64,000 nt of DNA from Pseudomonadota bacterium (GCA_027487515.1 JAIYDL010000016.1:310001-374000); one strand, 5' to 3'. Positions 15,526 to 25,041 are shown, counted from the stretch's first letter. Made by a program: numbers and translations. Notes: generated by a model not told the origin, from the sequence alone.

Positions 15526-17264
15526 GAAAGACCACAATCGTCGTCGCGGCGTTGACCGCGGGCCTTCTATTCCTCGGGTGGTGGGGTTGGAAGACGCATC
15601 GGTTTACCAAGCAGGGCCCGACGGAGCTCAGGCTGGCCCTGGACGACAAAGTTGAGAGCCTCGATCCCGCGAAGGCTTACACCGACGACTCTCTCCTCGT
15701 CTCCGCTCAGGTCCTCGAACCCCTCTACCAGTACCACTACCTGAAGCGACCCTACGAGGTGGAGCCCCTGGTGGCCGAGGCGCTCCCACTGTTCGCAGAG
15801 AGCGGACGCGTCGTGAAGATCCGGATCAAGAAGAACATTTTTTATCACCCCCACAAGGCGTTCGGGGCAAACCGTCGCTCGCTCAAGGCAGAGGACTTCG
15901 TGGTCCAGATGAAGCGGTTGGCCCTCGACCCCCTCCGGAGTCCGGGCCGCAGCTTGTTCTCTGACCTGATCCTCGGGTTTGACGACTACAGCAAGGCCGT
16001 CGGCCATGACTGGCGCAGACTCCCGCAGGTCGACTTGGCCGGGATCCGAGCGCTGGATGAGCAGACCCTCGAGCTCCGGCTAAAGAAGAGCGAGCCGAAC
16101 ATCACGTACTACCTGGCGTTGAATTTTCTGGCCCCCGTGCCTTGGGAAATCGTAGAGTTCTTCAATAACAACCTCGACTACGCGATGGTCGGCACGGGGC
16201 CCTACGTCTACAAGAGCTACAACGGGCTGCACTTCGACCTAGTGAGGTACCTGGGGTACCGGGAGGATTTCTATCCGACCTCGGGGGACCGGTACGCCAA
16301 CGTTCAGCGACTCCTTGATTCGGGGAAGCAGCGGATTCCTTTCATCGACAAGGTGCGCTTCTATGTGACGGCCAATGAGCTCGACCGTTGGGAGAAGTTC
16401 TTCGACCGCGGAATTGATATCCTGACGGTTCCGAAAACTTTCCTTCCGAAGCTCCGAGATAAGCACGGGGAGCTCACGCCGAAGCTCCGCAAGAGCGGCG
16501 TGGAGCTGAAGCACTTCCCGACGCTCGCGAACCGGTGGCTTGCGTTCAACATGCGCGACCCGCTCCTCGGGAAAAACGAGGACCTCCGCCGCGCCATCGC
16601 GTTTGCGGTCGACTACGAGAAGTACGTCCAGGTCCTCTCGCAGAACACAAACCTCCGGGCCAATTCGATCCTCGTCCCGGGGATCGTTGGCTACCAACCC
16701 GCCAAGGCCTTCCGCTTTCACTATGACCTCGGAGCGGCCCAAGAGTACCTGAAGAAGGCGGGCTTCTCGGACCCTTCTCGGGTCCCAGAGATTGTCTACT
16801 CCACTCGAGGGAATCAAGGGGTCAACATCCTGGAGGCGCAGTTCATCAAGGCCCAGCTCCAGGCCCTGGGTCTTAAAGTCCGAATTGAAGTTCTCACGTT
16901 CTCAGAATTCCTGAGGAAGGGCCGGGCCGGAGAACTTCAGTTCTTCACAGACAACTGGCTCTTCGATTACCCCGACGGCGAGAACATCCTCCAGCTCCTC
17001 GTGTCGTCGAACTTCCCCGGCATCAACAAGAGCGCCTACGCGAACCCGAAGGTCGACGCTCTGTACGAGAAGCTCAAGATCACGACCAACGTTGACCAAC
17101 GGAACCAGGTCGTTCTGGAAATGGAAGAACTCATCTTCGACGACCTTCCGTGGATTCCTCTCATGTACGAGAGCTCGTTCGTGCTTCACTACCCGGAGAT
17201 AAAAAATTTCCGCAAGTCGAGCATCATCCGCAACTACGTCAAGTACCTCAAGCGAGAGGAGTAG
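15522..17264 (+). CDS. Membrane-anchored peptide/oligopeptide-type ABC substrate-binding protein
   Basis: 580 residues of the SBP_bac_5 family (DppA/OppA-like). The N-terminus (about 8-24) is a hydrophobic segment without a clean cleavage site, so the protein is probably anchored in the inner membrane facing the periplasm. Typical family features are LDPAKAYTDDS near 45, VGTGPYVYK near 225 and the C-terminal PLMYESSFVL. No ABC permease or ATPase lies nearby, so a partner must be elsewhere or the protein acts as a sensor or binder. Starts inside the stop of the oxidoreductase (ATGA). Confidence 0.85.
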   Translation: MRKTTIVVAALTAGLLFLGWWGWKTHRFTKQGPTELRLALDDKVESLDPAKAYTDDSLLVSAQVLEPLYQYHYLKRPYEVEPLVAEALPLFAESGRVVKIRIKKNIFYHPHKAFGANRRSLKAEDFVVQMKRLALDPLRSPGRSLFSDLILGFDDYSKAVGHDWRRLPQVDLAGIRALDEQTLELRLKKSEPNITYYLALNFLAPVPWEIVEFFNNNLDYAMVGTGPYVYKSYNGLHFDLVRYLGYREDFYPTSGDRYANVQRLLDSGKQRIPFIDKVRFYVTANELDRWEKFFDRGIDILTVPKTFLPKLRDKHGELTPKLRKSGVELKHFPTLANRWLAFNMRDPLLGKNEDLRRAIAFAVDYEKYVQVLSQNTNLRANSILVPGIVGYQPAKAFRFHYDLGAAQEYLKKAGFSDPSRVPEIVYSTRGNQGVNILEAQFIKAQLQALGLKVRIEVLTFSEFLRKGRAGELQFFTDNWLFDYPDGENILQLLVSSNFPGINKSAYANPKVDALYEKLKITTNVDQRNQVVLEMEELIFDDLPWIPLMYESSFVLHYPEIKNFRKSSIIRNYVKYLKREE

Positions 17265-17265
17265 C

Positions 17266-18633
17266 ATGAACCTCGGGAGCATCGCCGCCGATCTTCGGAC
17301 CGTGCATCGGACTGAAGGGCCCCTGGAGCTGGGCCTTCGAAAAAAACGCTTAGTCGCACTTCGGTCGGCCATCGACCGGAACGGGTCAGCGATCGCCGAC
17401 GCGCTCGCTGCCGATCTGGGGAAGTCGGCCTTCGAGGCCTACGTTTCAGAGATCGGCTTCATCCGAGAAGAGATCTCTTACACTCTGGAGCATCTCGAAG
17501 ACTGGGCCAGCGCGAAGCGTGTCCCGACACCGATGACCCTCTTCCCTGGAAAGAGCACGGTTCATCCTGAGCCCTACGGTGTGGCGCTGATCATCTCTCC
17601 CTGGAACTATCCGTTTCAGCTCTGTCTCTCGCCGCTCGTGGGTGCCATCGCTGCCGGGAACCGGGTTGTGGTAAAGCCCTCGGAGTTCGTGCCAACGACC
17701 TCCGGTGTGATCGCCGCTGTCCTGGCCGAGGTCTTCGCGGAAACGGAAGTCCGGGTGGTTCTCGGAGGAGTCGCGGAGACGCAAGCCCTCCTCGCGCAGG
17801 CGTTTGACTACATCTTCTTCACCGGTAGCACCGCCGTGGGGAAGATCGTCATGCGAGCGGCCGCGGAACATCTCACGCCGCTAACCCTCGAACTCGGAGG
17901 CAAGAGCCCCTGCTTGATTGATTCGTCAGCGAACCTGGCATTGGCGGCCCGGCGCTGCGCTTGGGGGAAATTCCTAAACTCGGGGCAAACCTGTGTCGCC
18001 CCAGATTACGTTCTCGTTCCCCGAGACCTCCAGCACCGCTTCATCGACGAACTCCGGTCGGTGGTTCAGGACTTCTATGGGGGAGACCCCAAGGTCTCCC
18101 CGGACTACGGGCGCCTCATCTCCGAGGCCCACTTTGACCGGCTACTTAAGCTCGTGGACGCTGACAAAACGGCCATCGGAGGAGAGCATCTCCGCTCTGA
18201 GCGGTACTTCGCACCCACGGTGCTCCGGGATGTGCGCTGGTCAGATCCGGTGATGGAAGAGGAAATCTTCGGACCTGTGCTTCCAGTGTTGCCCTACGAT
18301 GATTTCTCCGAGGCCCTGGATCAGATCGCGGCCAGACCTAAGCCACTTGCTCTGTATCTGTTCACCGATCACCAGACCGCCAAGGAGGAAGTCGTCCGGC
18401 GGGTCTCCTTCGGTGGGGGGTGCATCAACGATACGGTGCTTCATCTCGCGAATCCCAATCTTCCCTTCGGCGGCGTGGGCCCTAGTGGCATGGGTAGCTA
18501 TCACGGGCGGAGAACATTCGAGACCTTCTCTCACTTCAAGTCAGTCTTCGAGCAGACGACTGCCGTCGACGTCCCGCTGCGCTACCCACCCTATAAGGGG
18601 AAACTTGGCTGGATGAAGCTCTTTCTTCGCTAG
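17266..18633 (+). CDS. Aldehyde dehydrogenase, class-3-like
   Basis: 455 residues, short like ALDH3/fatty-aldehyde dehydrogenases. SPWNYPFQL (near 104) and FTGSTAVGK (near 185) bind NAD(P); the general base lies in LELGGKSP (near 207) and the catalytic cysteine in NSGQTCVAPD (Cys near 244). The C-terminal GPSGMGSYHG motif is characteristic of this class. It starts 1 nt after the previous stop, so it is the third gene of the operon, and probably oxidises the aldehyde made by the oxidoreductase. Its TAG overlaps the stop of the convergent small gene by CTAG. Confidence 0.9.
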   Translation: MNLGSIAADLRTVHRTEGPLELGLRKKRLVALRSAIDRNGSAIADALAADLGKSAFEAYVSEIGFIREEISYTLEHLEDWASAKRVPTPMTLFPGKSTVHPEPYGVALIISPWNYPFQLCLSPLVGAIAAGNRVVVKPSEFVPTTSGVIAAVLAEVFAETEVRVVLGGVAETQALLAQAFDYIFFTGSTAVGKIVMRAAAEHLTPLTLELGGKSPCLIDSSANLALAARRCAWGKFLNSGQTCVAPDYVLVPRDLQHRFIDELRSVVQDFYGGDPKVSPDYGRLISEAHFDRLLKLVDADKTAIGGEHLRSERYFAPTVLRDVRWSDPVMEEEIFGPVLPVLPYDDFSEALDQIAARPKPLALYLFTDHQTAKEEVVRRVSFGGGCINDTVLHLANPNLPFGGVGPSGMGSYHGRRTFETFSHFKSVFEQTTAVDVPLRYPPYKGKLGWMKLFLR

Positions 18634-18794
18634 AGCTTAAAGCTCGCATCGTAGAACGGCTTCACCGGAGTGCTCCAGCTCGCGACCTCGCGGTACTGCC
18701 ATGGGGATTTCATGTGCGCGTAGTGGGTTGCCATGACTGTCCAGGCGACGAAAAAAAAGCACCAGGTGAAAACGGATTGCATGTTCCAGCTCAT
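18630..18794 (-). CDS. 54-residue single-pass membrane protein
   Basis: A short frame opposite the end of the aldehyde dehydrogenase gene. AAAGGA lies 8 nt before the ATG. The product has one hydrophobic segment (about residues 8-22, with FTWCFFFVAWTV) and a polar tail rich in aromatic residues. Its stop overlaps the convergent stop in the palindrome CTAG. Family unknown; the ribosome site, membrane segment and fit between genes support it. Confidence 0.6.
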   Translation of the reverse strand: MSWNMQSVFTWCFFFVAWTVMATHYAHMKSPWQYREVASWSTPVKPFYDASFKL

Positions 18795-18982
18795 AGGGAT
18801 GATCCTTTGGCAAACGGTGATGAGTTCCTATCGGAGAATCGGATGAAGAGATTGAGGCGGTCGGGGAAACGGCGGCGACTCCGCTTGGAAATTAGCTAGT
18901 TATCTCGCCCGACCCTATTGCCGAGAGTCGCTCGGATGGATAAGATAAAAGCGCTTTAACTGTCATCTCAAAGGCCTCCTAA

Positions 18983-19465
18983 GTGAAAGTACTCTTTCTC
19001 TTCACCCTCCTGTTGTTAGGATCCGTGCCGCTCGCAACCGCACAACTCCTGAAAGAGAAGGTCCTCATCGGTCGCATCGAGTGGGCCTCGCTCCCGGCGC
19101 TGAAACTGCGGCACAAGGCGCGGATCGACACCGGCGCGAAGACGACGTCGATGCACGCGGTGAACATCGAAGAGGTGGAGCAGCGCGGGGAGCTCTTCGT
19201 GAAGTTTCAGACCGTGGACTCGGATGGGAAAACGGTCGAAGTGGTGCGGAAGGTCGACTCCACTCAAAAAGTCTCGAACACCTCCGGCTTCGTTTCAAAG
19301 CGCTACGTGATCAAAGAAAAAATCAAGCTCGGCGCCATCGAGCGCGAGGTGAACATCAACCTCAACGATCGAACCAAGATGGACTACAAGTTTCTCATCG
19401 GCCGCAACCTTCTCCTGGGACGCTTCATCGTGGATGTGGCCCGCTCCCACGTGCTGGGAGATTAG
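18983..19465 (+). CDS. Secreted zinc-protease-family (RimB/RloA-type) aspartic-peptidase-like protein
   Basis: 160 residues with a signal peptide (1-20). The core belongs to the family named ATP-dependent zinc protease, now seen as retropepsin-like: RIDTGAKTTSMHA (about 47-59) holds the D-T-G-A catalytic motif, and FLIGRNLLLGRFIVD (about 137-151) is the second family block. The start is GTG with a poor ribosome site. It is the first gene of a conserved three-gene cluster with a 7TM transglutaminase-like protein and an ATP-grasp ligase, which together probably edit a peptide or amino-acid modification at the envelope. Confidence 0.83.
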   Translation: MKVLFLFTLLLLGSVPLATAQLLKEKVLIGRIEWASLPALKLRHKARIDTGAKTTSMHAVNIEEVEQRGELFVKFQTVDSDGKTVEVVRKVDSTQKVSNTSGFVSKRYVIKEKIKLGAIEREVNINLNDRTKMDYKFLIGRNLLLGRFIVDVARSHVLGD

Positions 19466-19468
19466 CGA

Positions 19469-21079
19469 ATGAAAAAACTCACCGTCCTCATCACGAGCCT
19501 GTTGATCTTCATCCCGCTGGGCGTCCTCGTTTACAAATCTCAAGTGCTCCAACTCTCGCTGATCCCTCAGATGGTGGACGACGTGTGGAACCTTCACGTG
19601 AACGTGAAGCCGAAAGGGAGCGTCTATAGTTTTTCTTTCCCACTTCCTCGCAGCGCTCCCGGACAGCGGATCAGCGACGACAAACTCAAGTCCCGGGACT
19701 ATCAAATTTTCGTCGACCGAAACTCCGATTCGACGATGGCGACCTGGTCGTCGAAGAGCTTCATCACCGGCCGGGTCTCGTACTCTGCACGCCTCGATCT
19801 GAAGCCCATCTCGTACCAGAGCATTCCCAAGGACTACACGGAAACCTATCCCCGTGGGCTCGAGAAGTACCTCAAAGTTCCGGCGCTCTTGCCCGAGGAC
19901 CAGGAGGCCATCGGTGCCCTGGAAACGGCGATCCTCGAGGGGAGCGAGGACAAGACATCGCTCATCCGGAAGATCTACTACTACGTCGAAGAAGAGATTC
20001 AGCGGAACACGGACATCAAGACGATCCACGAGACCCTGAACGTGGGGAAAGGGTCTCCGCTCGTGAAGGCCAAGCTCTTCAACATCATGGCCCGACGGAA
20101 ACGAGTCCCCTCCCGGATTGTGGTGATGGTGCGAATGCCGGAGGGAAAGAAGGCAAAAGAAAAGACGAAGCTTCACTTCACCTTCGCCAACGAAGTCTTC
20201 CTGGCGAACAAGTGGATCCCGGTCGACACCAACCGAGGCCATTTCGGTGAACGGCCCGACGGATTCCTCGTCATCCATCGAAACTACGAGGAAGTCGAGA
20301 AGATCATCTCGAAGAAACGAGTGTCGTACTCGATCCAGGCCGAGCGCGCGCGGATCAACCGGTACAACAAGGCCGAGTTTAAAAAAGAGGTCATTCAGTC
20401 GGACTCCATCTTCGGAAAGCTAAGCCTCTACCGGTTACCGCTGCCGATCCAGACGATGTTTACGACCATCCTCCTTATCCCGATCGGGGCGTTGATTCTC
20501 TCGATCGCCCGGAACCTCATAGGGATTCCGACCTTCGGGATCTTCACACCGATCCTCCTGGCCCTCTTTTTCCGAGAGACGTCCTTCGGCTTCGGCATGC
20601 TCTTCTTCAGTGTGATCGTCGTCATCGGCATCGGCGAGCGCTACGTCCTCGATAAGTTCTACCTCCTGGCGGTCCCTCGGCTGTCGATCATTCTGACGCT
20701 GATCATCCTCCTCATGCTTGGGTACTCTTTCTACAGCGTCGAAATGACCACCTTCTCCCACAAGCACCTCGCGTTCTTTCCGATCGTCATCGTGACCCTG
20801 ATCATCGAGCGCCTGTCGATCATGATCACCGAGGAGGGACTGGTGAATACCTTCAAGACACTGATCGGAACACTGGTGATCGTCGTCTTCGTGTATTCGC
20901 TCTTCTTCATCTCGGCCCTCGAGATGTTCATGTTCACGAATCCGGAGTTGCTCCTCACCGTCATGGGTCTTCTCATCCTCGTTGGGAAGTACAAGGGCTA
21001 CCGCCTCTCCGAGTTCCTCCGGTTCAGGGACCTCGTGCGCCAGAAGAAGAAGCTGGAGTCCAAGTCCCATGATCTTTAG
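19469..21079 (+). CDS. Inactive-transglutaminase/7TM membrane protein (UUP1 family)
   Basis: 536 residues. One N-terminal membrane segment (about 5-25), a periplasmic transglutaminase-like domain (about 30-310), then seven hydrophobic helices (about 325-515) and a basic tail. The transglutaminase part lacks an obvious Cys-His-Asp triad, in line with the family name 'inactive transglutaminase fused to 7 TM helices'. In the gene cluster it lies between the zinc-protease-like protein (3-nt gap) and the ATP-grasp ligase (11-nt overlap), suggesting a receptor or transporter coupled to them. Confidence 0.85.
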   Translation: MKKLTVLITSLLIFIPLGVLVYKSQVLQLSLIPQMVDDVWNLHVNVKPKGSVYSFSFPLPRSAPGQRISDDKLKSRDYQIFVDRNSDSTMATWSSKSFITGRVSYSARLDLKPISYQSIPKDYTETYPRGLEKYLKVPALLPEDQEAIGALETAILEGSEDKTSLIRKIYYYVEEEIQRNTDIKTIHETLNVGKGSPLVKAKLFNIMARRKRVPSRIVVMVRMPEGKKAKEKTKLHFTFANEVFLANKWIPVDTNRGHFGERPDGFLVIHRNYEEVEKIISKKRVSYSIQAERARINRYNKAEFKKEVIQSDSIFGKLSLYRLPLPIQTMFTTILLIPIGALILSIARNLIGIPTFGIFTPILLALFFRETSFGFGMLFFSVIVVIGIGERYVLDKFYLLAVPRLSIILTLIILLMLGYSFYSVEMTTFSHKHLAFFPIVIVTLIIERLSIMITEEGLVNTFKTLIGTLVIVVFVYSLFFISALEMFMFTNPELLLTVMGLLILVGKYKGYRLSEFLRFRDLVRQKKKLESKSHDL

Positions 21080-22022
21080 CGACTTAAAAGACCTCGGAAT
21101 CCTCGGCATCAACAACCGGGTCGGGCGCTACATCCTCCGGCACAACAAGCGCGCCAATTACCCGCTCGTGGACAACAAGGTCCTGACGGCCCAGCGGGCG
21201 GAGGCCTGGGGCATCCCCACGCCAGAGAACTACTTCATCGTGGAGAACTACGGATCCCTCAAGAATCTTCATTTAAAACTCATGAGCTACGACTCCTTTG
21301 TGATCAAGCCGGCCCGAGGCTCGCAGGGGAACGGGATCATCGTCATCAAGGAAATCATCCGGGAGGACCGCAACGGCGAGGTGCGGATTCTTTGTCGACG
21401 CTCGAACGATAAGCTCATGGACGTTGAGGAAGTTCGGCATCACATCTCCGGCATCCTTTCTGGGCTCTACTCACTCTCTGGTCAAAGCGACATCGCCATC
21501 GTTCAGGCCAAGATCGATAAGCATCCGATCTTCGACGACTACTCTTTCGGCGGAATTCCCGATGTTCGGGTGATCGTCTTCGAGGGCTTCCCAGTGATGA
21601 GCATGGTGCGTCTTCCAACCAGAAGTTCCGACGGCCGCGCCAACTTGCATCAGGGAGCTATCGGCGCGGGGATCAACCTCTCCGATGGGAGAACGAATAA
21701 TGCCGTCATCCGAAACCAGGTGGTCGATGTCCACCCGGATACAGGACACAAACTTTTGGGTCTCAAGCTTCCGTTCTGGCCTGAGATCCTTGAACTCGCC
21801 GCTCGCTGCTATGACATGGTGGGCCTTGGGTACCTCGGCGCAGACATCGTTCTCACTCCGGATCAGGGACCTATTCTTCTCGAACTCAACGCGCGACCCG
21901 GGCTCGGGATTCAGATTGCAAACCTGGCAGGCCTTGTGCCACGCTTGGAAAAAATTCGCCTCGAGGCACCCAGAGATCTCCTCGCCAAGGAACGGGTTGC
22001 CTTTGCGATGAAGCATTTCTGA
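21069..22022 (+). CDS. RimK-related ATP-grasp ligase
   Basis: 317 residues. The ATP-grasp fold shows VIKPARGSQGNGIIV (near 84, nucleotide loop), PDVRVIVFEG (near 176) and LLELNARPGLGIQ (near 278, metal-binding Glu and Asn). The sequence matches the 'α-L-glutamate ligase-related' family found in this three-gene setting, not RimK itself. It probably joins an amino acid or small acid to a carboxylate using ATP. The ATG at 21069 lies 11 nt inside the preceding gene; starts further upstream are in a noncoding-like frame. Confidence 0.88.
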   Translation: MIFSDLKDLGILGINNRVGRYILRHNKRANYPLVDNKVLTAQRAEAWGIPTPENYFIVENYGSLKNLHLKLMSYDSFVIKPARGSQGNGIIVIKEIIREDRNGEVRILCRRSNDKLMDVEEVRHHISGILSGLYSLSGQSDIAIVQAKIDKHPIFDDYSFGGIPDVRVIVFEGFPVMSMVRLPTRSSDGRANLHQGAIGAGINLSDGRTNNAVIRNQVVDVHPDTGHKLLGLKLPFWPEILELAARCYDMVGLGYLGADIVLTPDQGPILLELNARPGLGIQIANLAGLVPRLEKIRLEAPRDLLAKERVAFAMKHF

Positions 22023-22035
22023 TCGGGATCCCTCT

Positions 22036-23016
22036 TCAAGAGGGGAGAGTCTCAATCTGCGCGTAAAACTCAGAGACCGACTGCGAGAGCATGAGGCCCC
22101 GCCGTAGGAGAGGGCCGTTCTCGAAGTCGTCCACCATGAACCGCGCGACCGATTTACTCTGCTTGAGGACTCCTCGCGCAGAGACGCCCTCCGCTTCAAG
22201 TGTGGCCCTGTACTCTCGAAAGAATTCTCGGATCCGGTCGGCCGTTTCAGCGTGAGTCGGATAGAAGTTCTCCTTCCGGTAGTCTTGCGCAAGCCAGGGT
22301 GCCTTGAGCGCACCCCGAGCGACCATGACCCCATGGCACCCAGTTTCTTCTAGCATCCGTTTCACGTCCGTCGTTGCCCACACATCTCCGTTCCCGATGA
22401 CGGGAACCTGAGAGATTCTGGCCGCGCGGGCGATGAAGCTCCATTTCGCTGGTGCCTTGTACATGTCGTCTCGCGTGCGGGCATGGACCGTGATGAGTTC
22501 CGCACCTTCGTCATTGAGGAGCCGGATGGAGTCTTCGAAGCCGCTCGTATCGTGGTAGCCGATGCGGATTTTGCAGGTGAACCGACCGGAGAAGTTCTGC
22601 CGGATGGAGCGCACGAGAGGGGCCAGGGTTCGGAGATCTCGCAGAAGGTAAGATCCGCCCTGACTCTTACAAACGGTGTTCGACGGGCAGCCGATGTTCA
22701 TGTCAAGCCAGGGAACTCCGAGATCCTCGAGCTGCTTCACGAGATCCACGGTGAAGGAGCGGTGAGAGGTGAGGATCTGGAACATGGTCTTGCTCTGAAT
22801 CCGAGGGATCGAAAAGAGCTCTTTGCCGAAATGGCGGACCACGTGTTTGTTCGGGTAATGGCCGGCCGCTGGGACACGGAGAAAATCCGTCGCTAGGTAA
22901 TCCCACTCCGGGTAGAGCTTTAAGATTGTCTTCCGGTAAGCTTCGTCGGTGATGCCTTCCATCGGCGCAAAGAAAAGTGCGCCGGGCTCGACGGGATCAA
23001 GGCTTAGGCGCTCCAT
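22036..23016 (-). CDS. tRNA-dihydrouridine synthase
   Basis: Dus enzymes reduce uridines in tRNA using FMN and NADPH. The 326-residue protein has the FMN-barrel start APMEGITDEAYR (near 18), the catalytic cysteine in DMNIGCPSNTVCKSQGGSY (near 107-118), VHARTR (near 175) and PVIGNGDVW (near 204). The start at 23016 follows GAGGAAAG; a frame extending further upstream overlaps the neighbouring gene and is not Dus-like. It begins 13 nt inside the upstream membrane-protein gene. Confidence 0.92.
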   Translation of the reverse strand: MERLSLDPVEPGALFFAPMEGITDEAYRKTILKLYPEWDYLATDFLRVPAAGHYPNKHVVRHFGKELFSIPRIQSKTMFQILTSHRSFTVDLVKQLEDLGVPWLDMNIGCPSNTVCKSQGGSYLLRDLRTLAPLVRSIRQNFSGRFTCKIRIGYHDTSGFEDSIRLLNDEGAELITVHARTRDDMYKAPAKWSFIARAARISQVPVIGNGDVWATTDVKRMLEETGCHGVMVARGALKAPWLAQDYRKENFYPTHAETADRIREFFREYRATLEAEGVSARGVLKQSKSVARFMVDDFENGPLLRRGLMLSQSVSEFYAQIETLPS

Positions 23017-23504
23017 CTTTCCTCGCTCCAGATCCCGAAGGACATCAGGGCCAAGAGAAAACCGAGCTTCACCGTATCGAGGCTCCTGTAAAGGAGGTGA
23101 TAGAACTGGTGCTCTTGTTGCACATCCGGAATTCCTGCCACCGCCGTGAGACCCATGAGGTCCGTGCGCTTCCACAGCTCTGTGAGGGCCACAAGCTTCG
23201 GCGTCAGGAACGTAAAGTAGACCATCGCAATGATCCACAGGCAAAGTGCCATGAGGAGGTGAGGAAGAACCTTTCGCCCCTGCCGGTACTGCCAGCACAC
23301 CAGCGCTAAGATCCCGGTAGCGACGATGACTTCGAGATTGTTCAGAGTTGAGAAAAGGGCGATCCCGAGGTCTCCGGCCTGAAAAAAATTGTCGACCACT
23401 GAGAAAACGGCCCGGATGACAAAAAAATCAATCAGCACGGTCCAGCCCAACCAAAGGGAACATAAAACGAGTAAAAAAGAGTAGGTTTTGCGGGCAGACA
23501 GCAT
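23004..23504 (-). CDS. DUF4149-like four-helix membrane protein
   Basis: 166 residues with four hydrophobic segments (about 8-30, 45-68, 80-105, 140-160). The last loop contains HQFYHLLYRSLDTVKL, a His/Tyr/Lys pattern seen in DUF4149 proteins, which may bind heme or a quinone but whose role is unknown. It is transcribed with the dus gene (13-nt overlap). Confidence 0.75.
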   Translation of the reverse strand: MLSARKTYSFLLVLCSLWLGWTVLIDFFVIRAVFSVVDNFFQAGDLGIALFSTLNNLEVIVATGILALVCWQYRQGRKVLPHLLMALCLWIIAMVYFTFLTPKLVALTELWKRTDLMGLTAVAGIPDVQQEHQFYHLLYRSLDTVKLGFLLALMSFGIWSEERWSA

Positions 23505-23731
23505 GGTTCGAGATAGCAGACTAACTGAGGACCGTCACTACTAACTTTCTGGGGGACGTTCCTCGCGGCTTGAGAATTTAAGTGGTTATAGGATGATAGA
23601 CCCAACTTACATGTTCGATTGTCACCACTTCCTGCTCACTATCTAACAATTAGATCATAGGCATCACTTCTCTTCAGTGGTCACCTGTTTAATCCTCGAC
23701 TATAACGTCGAGCATTAAAGGGAGTTCGAGT
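23505..23731. other. Intergenic region between divergent genes
   Basis: AT-richer than the flanking genes. A short inverted repeat CTCGAC-TATAAC-GTCGAG lies at about 23696-23713, just before the ribosome site of the phospholipase D-like gene. No gene seen. Confidence 0.4.
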
Positions 23732-25003
23732 ATGAATTATTTTTTGGCGCTGTTACTTTTATCTGGAACTTGTAGCAGTTGGGCAGCTCGACTATCCGAC
23801 TATCGACCGTTTAGCTTCGAAGTTCTTTTTACAAATCCGGTCTGCGCAACTTATCAATACGACCGTGAACAAGTGACCCATTCTGGGGAAGTCCTCCGTC
23901 AAAAGCCGCAGAACGTTTACTGCAAAGCTTCCGATGAAGCGACATCCGTGGGCCGAAGGCTCTCACCTCAGTTTAGGCTCATCGAGTGGATCTCCGCACC
24001 GGAGACGAAAGAGATCCACGCAGCGTACTTGAGTTTTAGCTCAAAGAATGTTGCCCAGGCCCTGTGCCAGGCCCTCCGGAAAGGGGTGAAAGTGACGCTT
24101 GTGATTGATGGTGGCGAAACCGGAACCGCGACTAATAAAGATGCTGAAAGTCTCCGGAGCTGCGGGAACCTTTCGCTCACTTACCGCGGGAGCACCGGAG
24201 GCCTCGGCTTTGCACACAACAAAATCCTCATCGTCACCTCGACGGATCCGGCGGTGAAGAAGATCGTCTTCTCGTCTGGAAACCTGACGACCGGAACCAG
24301 CATCAATCATGAGAACTGGAACTTCGTGACCACCGCGAGTGAGTCCTACTTCGCTCAAGTTCACCGGTGCGTGATTGACGCCATGGTAGAAAGCGGAGAT
24401 TCGAGGGAGGCGTTCTCGGGCCAGCTAAACCGCTGCCGCTCAGAGATCAAGGCCTCACCCGAGTCGGATATCAAGAGCTTTTTCGTTCCGACCGATGGGG
24501 TGGCTGCGCTGGCCCAGGTTCGAAGCGCGAGTGAAGCTGCCCTTGAGATTGAGGCGATGTCGCATCGATTGAGCGGAGCGCTCCTGGAAGTTTTTGCGTC
24601 CGCTCTAGGCCGGGGAACGAAGGTGAAGTTTGTGCTCGACGACGATGTCTACTGGGCCCAGACGCTGCGGAAAGATGTTGGCCGGAACACGAGGGTTGAG
24701 GCGCAAGCGATCGATAGGCGCTTGATCGGGGCCGGCGCGGTGGTGAAATTTCTCGAGACGAATCAGAACATTTACCAGCTCCAGCACAACAAGTTCATGA
24801 TCTACAACTTCGGCGGCGGCGCCGGTGCGGTCTTCACGGGCGCCGGGAACCTCACTACCTCGGCCTTCACGAAAAACTTCGAGAACTTCTACTACATTAC
24901 GATTCCAGAAGTCGTGAAAGCTTACGATGAGCAGTACGATCTCTACTACGACACTCTGGCCACCGGAGCATCGCAGATGCCCCGGGACTACGTTCTGCCT
25001 TAG
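23732..25003 (+). CDS. Secreted phospholipase D-fold protein with altered HKD motifs
   Basis: 423 residues with a signal peptide (1-18). Two PLD half-domains are visible. The motif positions read HNKILIVT (near 164) and HNKFMIYN (near 352), each followed by a Gly/Ser-Asn element (SSGNLT and GAGNLT). The usual HxKxxxxD is thus changed: the Asp is Thr in the first and Asn in the second. His, Lys and the downstream Asn remain, so phosphodiesterase activity, perhaps nuclease-like, is possible but unsure. The ATG follows AAGGGAGTT. Confidence 0.82.
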   Translation: MNYFLALLLLSGTCSSWAARLSDYRPFSFEVLFTNPVCATYQYDREQVTHSGEVLRQKPQNVYCKASDEATSVGRRLSPQFRLIEWISAPETKEIHAAYLSFSSKNVAQALCQALRKGVKVTLVIDGGETGTATNKDAESLRSCGNLSLTYRGSTGGLGFAHNKILIVTSTDPAVKKIVFSSGNLTTGTSINHENWNFVTTASESYFAQVHRCVIDAMVESGDSREAFSGQLNRCRSEIKASPESDIKSFFVPTDGVAALAQVRSASEAALEIEAMSHRLSGALLEVFASALGRGTKVKFVLDDDVYWAQTLRKDVGRNTRVEAQAIDRRLIGAGAVVKFLETNQNIYQLQHNKFMIYNFGGGAGAVFTGAGNLTTSAFTKNFENFYYITIPEVVKAYDEQYDLYYDTLATGASQMPRDYVLP

Positions 25004-25041
25004 ACCTTACGTTGAAAGAAGTGGCTTCGGGATTTGCTGCA

